This document shows positions 1-12,800 of a stretch of 64,000 nt of DNA, piece by piece. The position numbers and the translations under genes are program-made. Positions within the stretch are counted from its first letter, which is position 1. Every line of letters begins with the position of its first letter. The stretch lies in contig NC_069125.1 in assembly GCF_026914265.1 (NCBI RefSeq), positions 22,990,966 through 23,054,965 of the forward strand. Direction: 5' to 3'. The DNA comes from Mya arenaria (Eukaryota; Mollusca; Bivalvia; Myida; Myidae). The notes beneath the pieces were generated by a model that searched no databases, was not told where the DNA came from, and saw only the letters and a list, made by a program, of their open reading frames with translations.

Positions 1-773
1 ATGGAATGTTGAATATAAGGACATAAGAATGTAGGTTGTCAAGTATGGGTGGTATTTTTTTATGTTCAGAGGCAATTTAAAATAACTTGCCATATGGTTT
101 TGTTTGATCTTTAACTTTTCATGTACTGACATTGTTCATAGGTCAATGTCACATTCCGGGGCATTTGTCACATACTGTGACAGCTCTTGTTAATATTATC
201 ATTAAATATAATACAAAATAATGATATTTTATATTATTTAAGGATATCACTGAACAATTTGGAATTATATTTAATCTTGAATTATTTTATTGTTAGGAGA
301 AGAGTGAAGTTGAGCAAGACAGTAGAGCAAGGAAAAACAATACCGTAGTATATATGTGAATATGGTGAAAAAAAATAACATGAAGTTTAAAATTGTTGTA
401 GCAATAATTGTCAAAAGTTCTTAAAGATAGCAATTGACATCTTATGAGGCACAGTATTTGGTCAAAATTTCATTTGTTTCCTCTACAGAACTGTTTTCCC
501 CAGACAACATCATATAAGCAACTGCTATGTATGATAAATTTATAAATATTATTGAAGTGTGCAATGGGTTCTAAATGAGTTTATAGTCATTTTTATAATA
601 TAATTATGAATAATAAGATTTATGAAAAAAAAAATGCTTTAGTGCCAAAATATGACTCATGTATAATAGCTGATAGTCTGCATGATAGATGAAGCTGAGT
701 TGCATATTCATTTGCTGTCAATGTATGTTGTGTTATTATCATAGGTTTTGAAAATATAACTTTCTCCTTTCAG
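1..773. other. AT-rich non-coding start of window
   Basis: No convincing exon, repeat or RNA gene is seen. It is probably the intron (or upstream region) before the 33-nt exon at 774. The 5' end of gene A may lie before the window. Confidence 0.4.
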
Positions 774-806
774 ACAACCCGAGATGGCAAAGGCCTGTTC
801 TGCTAT
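774..806 (+). CDS. Gene A exon 1 (first exon visible)
   Basis: A 33-nt exon between a strong pyrimidine-rich acceptor (tttctcctttcag) and a gtgagt donor. It reads TTRDGKGLFCY, in frame with the next exon and suited to the start of a CH domain. It is the weakest exon because it is so short. Confidence 0.55.
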
Positions 807-3800
807 GTGAGTAGAAGTGTACATGTATATGTACAACTCCAGCATAATTATCAAACTCATTATAATAACCATCGTATCCCTGTAACATAAATGCAGCCTT
901 TGATGAAACTTGGGCAAAGTGCTTTATTTGACTTGATGTGAGCTATTGAGTGCTATCAACAGACCCTCTTATGCAACGTTATGTTAGCAGAGGGCTCCAC
1001 CTAGGTCTATTGTGATTCAGGTCTTGTTGCTTAGGTAAGGAGCGCTCTTACAAACCTCTATGTGGAACTATGTGGTACTCTCTGCCTTCATAACCTCAGC
1101 CCTGTTTAGTTTAATTTAAACATATTTATTATGCAGAAAAACAACAATACAGCATTTGTTACAAACATATAAAATAAAGGATTGGAACGGTAGAATAAAC
1201 TAATAAAGTTCCTTTCCTTGAATGGTTATTTGCAATAGTATTAAATACAGGTTTTACTAAATAAAGGATTAATATGATAGCTCTCAGAGTAGTAAGATGA
1301 TTTTAGATAGAACGGTGGTAAAATTTCAAATTTAAAGGAATTTAATATCAGATAATGAAAAAAAAAATGCAAAAGAAGATAATGATAAGCTATGTTGAGA
1401 TAGGAGAAGGAAAGAAGGAAGGCAGAGTAAAAGTCATAGGATGGATTTAAACTGGAGTCGATTAATCAAATCTTTTTGTTAAGTGAATATATTGGTGGAC
1501 TGCATCAAACAGTTTGAAATTCTGTTCTTCAGTCAGAGTGTCAGCACCATTCAATAGTGAACGAAGAGTTACTTCAGTCAGTGCTTCCACTGAGTCGATC
1601 AGAGAAAGTCTATGATCGGAGTAGAGTGGACATAAAAGAAGAAAATGATATGTTGTTTCTTGGCGTCCGCAAATACAGAGTAGAGAAGATACGATGTTTT
1701 TCGCATAAAGGTGATGGTTTAATGAGTTGCATTCCGTTCGTAAACGAGTATGTAGGACTTGAAGCTTACGCTTCCCATAATAGAATAACTTGCTAGATTT
1801 AGAAGTAACTGACTTGAGATACTCTTTGAAACCAGACACGGTATCTAAAGAAGATGCCTCAGCTGGAAGACTATTCCAGGAAGAGATAGCCGAAGGAAGG
1901 AAAGAGTTCATATACAATGATGTGCGAGTTCTAGGAATGGAGATTTTAGATGAATTTCTGAGAGATCTTGTTTATACTTGCCCTACTGTTGGGGGGACCA
2001 AGTTTGAAAGATAATCAGGAGTGAACCCATTTTTCATTTTAAAGAAAAGGAGAAGTTTGTGCTTTTCGCGCCTAGTTTGTAAACTTTCCCAGCCAGTTTC
2101 AACTTCGAGAAGACGTAAGGAAACCAAACGTGTACAACCAGTTACAATTCTGGCACACTCGGTCTGGATTTTATCTAATTCATTCTTTTCATGTTGGGTG
2201 CAATTACTCCAAATAACGTCTGCATAATCAAGGATTGGTCTGACAAAAGATAAATAAATAACTTCTAAAGATCGCCTGTCTAATTGAAATCTTAGCCGTT
2301 TCATCATGTTGATCCGAGCCCAAGCTTTATCTTTAATACAATCAATATGAACATGCCAACTACAATCTTCAGATATATGTATTCCGAGATGTTTATGGGA
2401 TTCAACAGAGGGTATCACTGTATCAAACATTTGCAAAGGAGGATGAAGGGGCTTTAATCTTTTTTTGGTTAGCACCATAGATTCGGATTTAGATGGATTA
2501 AATTTCACAAGCCACTTGTCAGCCCAATGAGACAACTTGTTGATATCGGACTGTAGTTGATCAGCTGCAACTTTGGGTGTTTCGACTATGACAAATAGAC
2601 TAGTATCATCAGCAAATAAATTGATGTTAGAATTGACATCATTTACAATATCATTAATGTATATAAGAAACAAAAGGGGGCCTAAAATAGAGCCTTGGGG
2701 TACACCAGCCTTAATCTCAGAAAATGATGAAGAGGCTCCTGGAATAACCACTCTTTGTCGACGATATTCCAAGTAATTTGAGAACCAAGAAAGAAGTGAA
2801 CCACATATGCCTGCATGTTCGAGTTTGTACAAAAGGCCACGGTGCCAAACCTTGTCAAAGGCTTTACTTATATCAAAGAAAACAACTCTTATTTCAAGAC
2901 CTTCGTCAAGGGCATGGCAGAACTTATTATAGATATATGTTAGTTGATTAACGGTAGAGTCACCGGGCATGAAACCGGATTGAAAACATGTAAAGAAGTG
3001 AGTATCACGGAGAAAGTTAAAGACATGTTTAAATATAATCCGTTCAAAGACCTTTTCCATAGTTTTTAGGAGTGATATTGGACGATAATTTGATGGGTCT
3101 GAAGGATCACCCTTTTTGAAAATTGCACAAACATTTGAACACTTCCAACTTGACGGCATCAGCCCTGTTTTAACCCTTCTTTGTATAGAATGTAATTTTA
3201 TCCTTAAAAACATACTTGTATTATAAGAAAAATGCATGGCTTAACGAGAAAACTAATACTGTGTTATTTTAGTCTTTATTTTGAACATTTAATATATGAT
3301 GTAGTTTTGAATGAGAAATAGATTTAGATCAATATAATGTAATTATCCTACATTTCTGAATAGTTTTAAGTATTTTTGCAGGTATGTAACATTTGCATGT
3401 TTACTAAATTATTTTTTTACATCAAGTATCATATACATGTAAGTACTTGTTTCCATTCTTTAATAATGCATTGACAACAAATCTGTACATATAGTATGTT
3501 CCTAAAAATCTGTTCCCGAAGAAATGCATGAAACTGTGTAGTAGTTGTTTGACCTTAAAGTCTTGTATATGTTTGTAACCATTTAGAGTATAGATGACTT
3601 CGTAGACAGCCGCGTGTTGTGTGCTCTAGTCAACTCGTTTGTGCCAAACACTTTCACAGCTGACCTTTTACTCAACGACAGGTAAGTTGGTTGCCCTATT
3701 TATACTCTTAGAGGTACTTTGGTTCCTGTGTTGAACACCCTTGGCTTAAAAAAGTCATATAATTCTGTTGGCTTTATATTTTCAAAGAAAAAGGCTGATG

Positions 3801-6800
3801 ATTTGTTATAGCCTTGTTGATGTTGTACATGAATTATAATAATGTATTTAATAGGGATGGCAACGAGTACCCGAGTACTCGAGTACTCGATCGAACGTCC
3901 GGAAATGGAAATTTAAAAGTTTTCTTTTATCCATGTACAAATGCGGTCTCTTCTTTAAGCTGTTTTATTCCAAATTGTGACTAATTCTGCGAATAGGATG
4001 TGAACTGTGGGGTTTTAAAGCTAGAGAAAGTTTGAATGTGAATGCAATAGGTGTATGTTCTTAAATGAAAGGACTCCAAAGAAATGCTGTTCCACTGAGT
4101 GATTGGGGGCTTTTATAAAATATTGTTTTAAACATCTTAAAATGCCAAACTCTTGGCACATGAGAATTGTTTATAACTATCATTGACAAGCGAATGCAAC
4201 TGTTAATTGGGCTATGGAGGTAAAACAGCTGATTAAAGAAAATGGATTCGGATATATTTGGAATAACCAGCAGGTAGCATACCAAATTACTACATCAGCT
4301 ATTTCACACAATGTCACAGAGATCAATATGTGCATTTAAGGAGGGAAACCATTGGACAGTCCCTGAAACTTAAATTTTGCAAATATATTAAATCTGCATA
4401 TGAGCAAAATCATACCTTGATATCTTGGCAATACAGAAATGTTGACACTGTTATGTACAATTAAGATCCATGAGCTTGAAATAAACAACAATCAGAAAAT
4501 TGAATGGAAACTGGCATCAGCTTTAAGTGCTATTGTTTTATTTCAACCCAAAGTATCATACAATCCTCTTTCAGATGTTAAATTTAAAAAAAGTGAAGTA
4601 AACATGAAGTTGTAGTTACAATTATGTAAGTAATAACAGAGTTAGAAATTAAATTGATGGTTTAATATTGAGCTGTGTAATGCACATATCAAATGTGGAC
4701 ATTTCGTGTCATCACTATATCACTGTAGGTGGACGATACACTTGGCCTTGAAAACAGCGGAGAAAATGTTCTATGCAGAGACCCCTTTTGATGCTGAAGA
4801 CTTGGTGGAAGTAAGTTTTGTTTTCTTGATTTCTTGATTTTGTAAACAATATTCTAAATTTTGAATCTCCTGTCAGGTACAAGTAAGTCAATTCTTTTGA
4901 AATAATGATTGTAAGTTTTTATTATCTAAAGTTACTTTGTGCAAAATAATAGTCTTTTGAGCTTAGTAATGTTTGACAACTTTGTATGCCTTAATTTCCA
5001 GCAGTTCCACTTCTCATGGCAGGATATTTGATGGTCAGATTAGTGTTGTCTTTTCATCAATAAGAGGTTTGTATATATTTCAGGCTGAACCAATAGCAGT
5101 ATGTGCATATTTTGCATTTTTCCTGATGGTGGCATACAGATATCGACAGACAACAGCTGTAGTTGAACGTGTGGTATGTGGGGTGTATTTTGTTTTAAAA
5201 AACACAGTTTTCATGAGTGCAGACAAACCGTTTTCTAAACGAAACTTTGAAACAAACATGGTCATTTTTTTTAAATAACCAAGTTACACTACATCAGAAT
5301 TGTCTAGCATTAGGCTGCCTTCAGAAAATGGTATATTGGCATCACTTGGTCTTTAATAAATAAATCGATCCATATGTCATACATGCCATATTTTCTGGAG
5401 ACCATTCAGGGGGATTTGTTCAAAAGGCTGAAAATTCAGGGGGATTTTGGTTGTATTCAGGGGGATTTTTTTAGCAGGTCTAAGTTGGCGAAATTTTTAA
5501 GTATTTTTAGACGCAAGTATGAAAAAATGTATTCACATATAGTTTGCTTTGAAAACTTCTTAACTTTTTCATTATACAGAATTATTTTATGTCATGATTT
5601 ATCATATTTTTATGATACACTGTCATGTCATACTGTAATGCACTTGCAGAACAAAATAAGTCATTGGAAAAATATGTTTTCGAGACAATTAAATTAAATT
5701 TACCTTCCTCCAAAGTGTTTAAAAAAAATTGTGCTTAATTCTATCAGCTTTGATGACTTTCAGACAATAAGAGAATAGAATAAATGTTATTAGTTTCTTC
5801 CTTCCAAAAGAGTAATATTTCTTTGCCTTAATTACTACAAATTAATTGATCACTTGTTGTAAAAGTTTCCTTTTGGAGAGTTTCACTCACATACTGTGGT
5901 TTCACTTTGTCATTATTGCCTGATGTAAAATTTAAAAAAAAAAATATTTTTTTTTAAATTCCGGGGGATTTTTATCTCCCGCGGGAGACCGGGGGATGGA
6001 TCGAAATTCTGGGGGATTTTTCCCCCCGCCGGGGGATATGGCATGTATGATATGTACCATCACAGAGAAAAGCATAATTACAATATTATTAAGACTTACT
6101 AGTATCAAAAATGACTTAAAGTTAATAAACATTTTTATCAAACATTTTTATCAAACTTCTTTTTTATAGTCTATAATGTTTACATTCAGTATTTTTGGAC
6201 ATCATCAACATGTAAGTAAGGTGAATGATGAGCTAAAGGTTGCAAATATGAGGCAACCAACTATCTTATTTATTTTCATTCCTGTGAACTGTATTATAGG
6301 ACTTTATCAACATGTTGATACGAGAAGTGAACTTGGAGCTGGAAAAGTTCCCAGCGGTTATCGCCCACATGGGCGAACTACAACAACGAAAAGACCTCAA
6401 GTCACAGCTTGATAAACATAGACAGGGTTAGTGTGAATTGAATTTAGTTGTAACCTCTCACTCATCTGTTTTTCTAAGAAGATATCCTCATAGCCTTAGG
6501 GTTTTGGCATAGTTTTCAGCGCAAAAACTTTAACCATGTCCATGACTAGACATCAGTGTTTCAAATATTCTTATATTCTTTAACACTTGTAACTTGTCCT
6601 GTACACTAAAGTCTTGTAACCCACATTCCATGTACTTGTTACATGAGTCCTGTAGACTTGTAACTTGTCCCTGAACTTTTCATCCGCTTACCGTACACTT
6701 GTAACCCAAGTTCGGTACACTTGTAACCCGAGTCCTGTACACTTGCAACCTGCCCCGTACACTTGTAACCCATATTCCGTACACTTGTAACCTGAGTGGT

Positions 6801-9800
6801 GTACACTTGTAAACTGTCCAGAACACTTGTAACTTGTCCCGTGCAATTGTAACCCACATTCCGTACACTTGTAACCTGTCCTGTACACTTGTAACCCACA
6901 TTTCGTACACTTAAAACCTGAGTCCCTTACACTTGAAACCTGAGTCCCTTACACTTAAAACCTGAGTCGTTTACACTTGTAACCTGAGTCCTGTACACTT
7001 GTAACTCACATTTCTTACACTTAAAACCTGAGTCCCTTACACTTGAAACCTGAGTCCTGTACACTTGTAACCTGTCCGGTACACTTGTAATTTGAGTCCT
7101 GTACACTTGTAACCTGAGTCCTGTACACTTGTAACCCGAGTCCTGTACACTTGTTACCTGTCCCGTACACTTGTAACCTGAGTCCTGTACACTTGTAACC
7201 TGAGTCTTGTACACTTGTTACCTATCCCATACACTTGAAACCTGAGTCCCATACACTTGTAACCTGAGTCCTGTACACTAGTTACCTGAGTCCGGTAAAC
7301 TTGTAACCTGAGTCCCGTACACTTGTAACCTGTCCTGTACACTTGAAACATGAGTCCCATACACTTGTAATCTGTCCCATACACTTGTAACCTGTCCTGT
7401 ACACTTGAAACATGAGTTCTGTACACTTGAAACATGAGTCCTGTACACTTGTAACCTGTCCCATACACTGTCTTGTAATCCGAGTCCGGTTCACTTGTAA
7501 CCTGAGTCCTGTTCACTTGTAACCTGTCCCATACATTTGTAACCCGTACACTAGTCACCTGAGTCTGGTACACTTGTAACCTGTGACAAAATGCATGCAT
7601 GTTGCAAGGCAGATTATTTTGGCTTCAATGTCAGTTAAAAACTAAATTGTATTGTATAACAACAGTTTTAATAATGGATAGTGTTTTATGAATAATGGGC
7701 CAAACAAAATTACAAAACTGACTTACATCACTTAAGTCTTCTCTTTTATTTTCAGCTGTTGAAAAGCTACATAAAAAGTTTGATATTGAGTTTTGCAGAA
7801 AGTGGGTTCAACATGTGGAGCATGTGCAAAATGAGGTTGGTGAACTCAAATTTTCCTTTCCAGCATGCAACGCTAGAATGCATAAATAAAACTCTCGTCT
7901 GTTAGAATTTGAAAGTTGTTCATGGTTTTGTGACAGTGATGTCCACCTCTCAGCTAAAAAAGGTCATAGATTCTTGGCCTCTCGAAAAAGACACAGTACT
8001 GGATTCTACTCAGGATACAAGAATCTTTAATTAAAGTCGGGTATGTGATAACAAGAAACATTAGCTCAATGAGCTATTTTCCGACATGAATAACAAACAT
8101 ACATAACATATCAAATAAAAATAACAATGAGCTTGTGACCTGGAAATAAAAGTATATATGTTAAAATGAACACATATTGGAGCATGCATACAGATACAAA
8201 TAGGAAAATAGGATTAGAGCATTGAGAACAGTGATAACACCAACAAGTTTTACCGGCTGTACGGCCAGTCCACACGCGCACGTATAACTGAAAGAGTAAT
8301 CATATACATTGAAGTAGCAAAATTGTAAGTAGCAAAATATACAAGGGAATAGCAGCTTTGTACATCGATGTGTAGTTTGTAAAAAAACAACAAAAAAAAC
8401 TTATAATTAATCTAGCATGATAGGAAAAATACTTTGAAAGTATTGCTTAGAGGAGGTATGATATGTATCATGTTATTTTGATATTACACCTATCACTGTA
8501 AAAGAATGTTAATTGAAAAAGTTGAGTCGTAACACCTAAACAAAATACTTGCAGAAAGAAAAACACAAGTAGTTGTATGTGTTGACAGATGTTATATAAA
8601 TTTGAACAATCATAATTAGATATAAGCCCATGTAATTTAATTTAATAAGTTGTTATTTTAGTCAAAGAAATCCACTGAAATTCTTTCTGGTATTTGAATC
8701 CCATATCTTGTCCAGTGGGTGTAAGCCATCCCACTGAAAACAAAACTCCTTTTCCGTTAAGACAAAGGATAAAAGATATTCAGTGCAACATCTTATAGTT
8801 CTCAATTTGTTCTATTTTTTAAATCAAAAAGGTATTATTTACACATTGAACATTTACAAGAGGGACCTGTCCAGGTTCATTTTTAAAGCTCTGTATTGAA
8901 TCTTTTCCAATTTTTCTGTGTTGGTCTTGCTACAAAAATGCCAAACGACAGGACTGTAGTTGAAATTGGATCTGATAAAAAAATAAAGATAATAAGCTTA
9001 GTATTGGTTGTCAACAATTTGCTTAGTCTTTGAAGAATATTCAATTGCTTAGCAGCTTTTTTGCACATTTTAGAAATCTGGGCATCAAAATTTAACAAAC
9101 TATCTACCTCAACACCTAAAAGTTTCACTTGCTCTTCACAAACAATGGTGTGATTAAGTATATTGAATTGTTTGATTAAGTATATTGAATTGTTTTATTT
9201 CTTTTAATAACAGACCTTGAGCCAACTGAAATTTGTCAGGGTTAGCCTGTATTTGATTGGAAGTAAACCAGTTTATCAAAATGTTACTTTCTTCTTCAAT
9301 AGTGGTCTTAACAACATCAGGATTTTTATCATACACAGAGAGTATTGTCATCTGCATAATTATACAAAGCTGCATTATTAATAAAGTAGAAGATGTCATT
9401 TAGGAAGATGTTGAAAACTAAAGTCCCACTCACTGGTAATTTGACCAAGTTTGACACGTTGCTTTCTGTTTGTAAGATAGCTGTGCATAAGTTTACATGC
9501 TTGGGCTGAGAGGCCGTATGCATTAAGCTTATCTAAGATGAGATCATGGGGCAGGCAGTTGAATGCTTTTCAGAGGTTCATTAGAACTGCGCCTACATAT
9601 TTGTTCTCATCAAGGGCCTTTTTCCAGTCTTCCACCAGCCTTAACAGGGTAGTTTGACATCCAAATGTTGTTCTGAATGCTGCCAGGAAAAGATGAAAAA
9701 TGTTATCAAAATGACTAATCAGTTCCTCAATGATTCATATAATGTTTCAAGCATAACTGTATCATGAATGAAACACAACATAACTAAATCTTTTTAGTTA

Positions 9801-12800
9801 CGGCGAGATATTCGTGAAAAGATGCGTCATCGGTTTGAAGTGGTGGAGGTCCCAAGAAATATAACGATAAATGACTTCTGTGTGGCAGCAGTCATTAATC
9901 TAGTAAGTTGGTAATGTAATATTTTAATACAAAAACTATGTATTGCTTTAATTTTGAAATTTATTTATTTTGGCCAATTTTATGAGGTTTATTATTTGCA
10001 ATGCTATTTTTATATTTATCTTTGAGGAAACAGGGGTATATTGCATTGCACATATCATCGATCAGTAAACTAAACCATGTCAGACTGATAACTAGAGAAC
10101 GCTGCGGCCTAAGTATGGAGGTTGGTAATGACCATTAAATGAACCTCTATTGATTTTGATGTCAGTAGGTTAAAGGTCACAATCACTGTGGGCCTTCAGT
10201 CCTTGAACTTGGTTGGAGGTTAGTCATGACCTGAAGGTGACTGTTAATTTCAGATGGCATTTGTAAAATAATTGTTGAAATCTTTTGACTGTGTCATAAA
10301 ATAACACATCTTTTTATCCGATCTTCATGAAACTTGGTCAGAATATTTGCCAGCATTGTATTTAAATGTTAATATGGGTCATCTGTGGTCAAACACTAGG
10401 TCACTTGATTAAATCTTAAGACAAAAATTATGTTAATGTTTCTTATTCCTTTCATAAATTCATCAGTGTTCATCTATTCTTCAAGAAACTCATTCAGAAT
10501 ATCTCTTAGCAAGATGTTTATAACCATTGTGATGATGGGTCATCTCAGGTCAAAACTAGGCCACTAGGTCAAATCATGAAGTAATTAGAGTGGGCATACA
10601 ATTGACTTTAAGCAATGGTAGATCAAATATATTGCTTGGTTTGCGACATGATTGATTTCCAAAAAGTCTGAAAACTCAAGTTTGCATTTTTACTCTGTGT
10701 GTAAGTGGCAATGGGTTTCATGTTTTTTTTTCTTTTTTTCTATAGAGTTTGACCAATGGGAGTGGGTTTTACTACTCATCTACCAAAGAAAATGTGAGTG
10801 AAGGAAAAAGAATCGTTTTGCGGAGGAAAGAAACAGGAGAATACATTGAAGACTTTACAAACAGATCAAAAGGTAGAATTTACTAACTTTCACAAGAATC
10901 ACATATACTTCATGACCCATCGTTGGCAACCACCGTACTTTTTTCCGTTACACTTCATACATACCGTGGGACAATTGACTGACAAAATCTCGTTTTAATG
11001 AATATGCATAAGGCAGGTGAGACAACTCTTCATGCAATGAATTTGCATGTTACACTCAAATATTATTCTATAATTTCATAGTGTCAGAAGCCTCCGTGGC
11101 TGCATGGTCTTGACTACAGCCAAATATTATTGTACTGAGAAGGCGGACCCAGTTCAACTCTGGCAATCGGAAGACTATTTTTCAACTGTAAAGCATCTGG
11201 GACTTTGCAGAACAAATGAAACTGCCTTATTAATTATTCATGATTACGTGATTTTCCTAGCCAAATTGCCCATGGTACACAACAAAGCATAGCATAGTAT
11301 GTATCAGGGACCAAGATGTACAGGACCAAAACATGGTAAGAATTATACTAATTTACTAAACAACAAAAAACAAGCAAATGAGGCTAAATATCTAACTTTG
11401 TTTACCTGATGTTTTTGTTGATAATATCTTCAGTAAAAAAAACTTTTTCTTACATGAGTAAATGAATATGGCCCTTGAACTGTAATGAAATGTATATTCC
11501 AGTGAGTGTAAAGGAAGCCTTAAATCTTCCCAGTGTCCCCAGCTACCAGATGTTAGAAATCAACCCAGAAGATTACCCTGAGTTTGAGGTAGGTGTCAAG
11601 ATTTCTTAACATGTATTCATTTGAAAGGTTCCAACTTTAGATAAAGCAATTTTAGATTCAAAATCAGATTGTTATCTTGATATTCTGTTTTATGATAGTA
11701 CAATTTATCTTGTCCAATAAACAGTTACTTCAGAGGGAATACAAGTTCACAACTCTTTATGTTTTATTGAAGGATGGCAACGAATACCCGAGTACTCGAT
11801 CAATCATCCAAGTACCCGAGTATCAAATCACTACTCGAGTACTCAAAAAAAATAAAATTGTTTTTATAAAAATCACAGTTGTTGTGATAGTTGCAAACTG
11901 TCACCAAAGGGCCCTAATTTGCAAATAGCACTGATGTCAATTAGCGAAGTTTTGATAGCGGTACATCTCCTACATAATTGTATTGTTTACCAATTAGTGT
12001 GTTTTCATTAAACAATGGACGTTGACGAGCAAATTAGTAATGACTGTTATGTGCAATGATTCCTGAAAAGGCGTATTTTTTGCAATGATTATCACAATTG
12101 ATTGGTGGATATCTTAAACATGGAAAAATGAGTATTAATGAGGAAAGGAACAATATTTCAGTACGAAAAACTGTCATTTTAAAAAGTATTTCGTAGAGTA
12201 AACAACTAAACAATTTTCCTTCATTGTAATTCTGAATGTTGTTCATTATTGAGTGTAGTCTCGATCATCTCGACGCTTGAATATGATCCGAGTTTTACTT
12301 TCCATTAATAATGTAGTACATATATACATATAAAATAAAATGAAAACGACAAATTAAAAGCATGAAACAATATTTGTTTTCTTTTTATTGATTTCTCTGT
12401 TAAGATACATAATGACAGTCTTATTATGCCCCCACAAAGTGGCGGCATATAGGGTTGCCCTTGTCTGTACGTACGTACGTCCCGAAGATTGTTTCCGATC
12501 TAATTCTTGAAAACTGTTTGTCCAATCCTCACCAAACTTTAAACACATGTTTGTGACCATAATATCTTGATCAAGTTCGATAGTCATGGAAATCGCTTTA
12601 GTCATTTAGGAGTTACGGCCCTTTTTTGCCAAAAATACTTCAAAAATATATGTTTCCAATCTAATTCTTGAAAAGTATGTGTCCAATCCTCACCAAACTT
12701 TACATACATGATTGTGACCATAATATCTTGATCAAGTTTGATAGCCATGGAAATCGCTTTTGTCATTTAGGAGTTACGGCCCTTTATTTGCAAAAAAAGA

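Noticed and set aside
1557..2776. Several + strand frames of 67-79 codons
   Set aside because: They are antisense shadows of the LINE reverse transcriptase read on the - strand.
6596..7600. Overlapping Tyr/Val/Thr-rich reading frames on the - strand
   Set aside because: They come from the 22-bp minisatellite in gene A intron 5. There are no conserved features and the frame depends on unit slippage.
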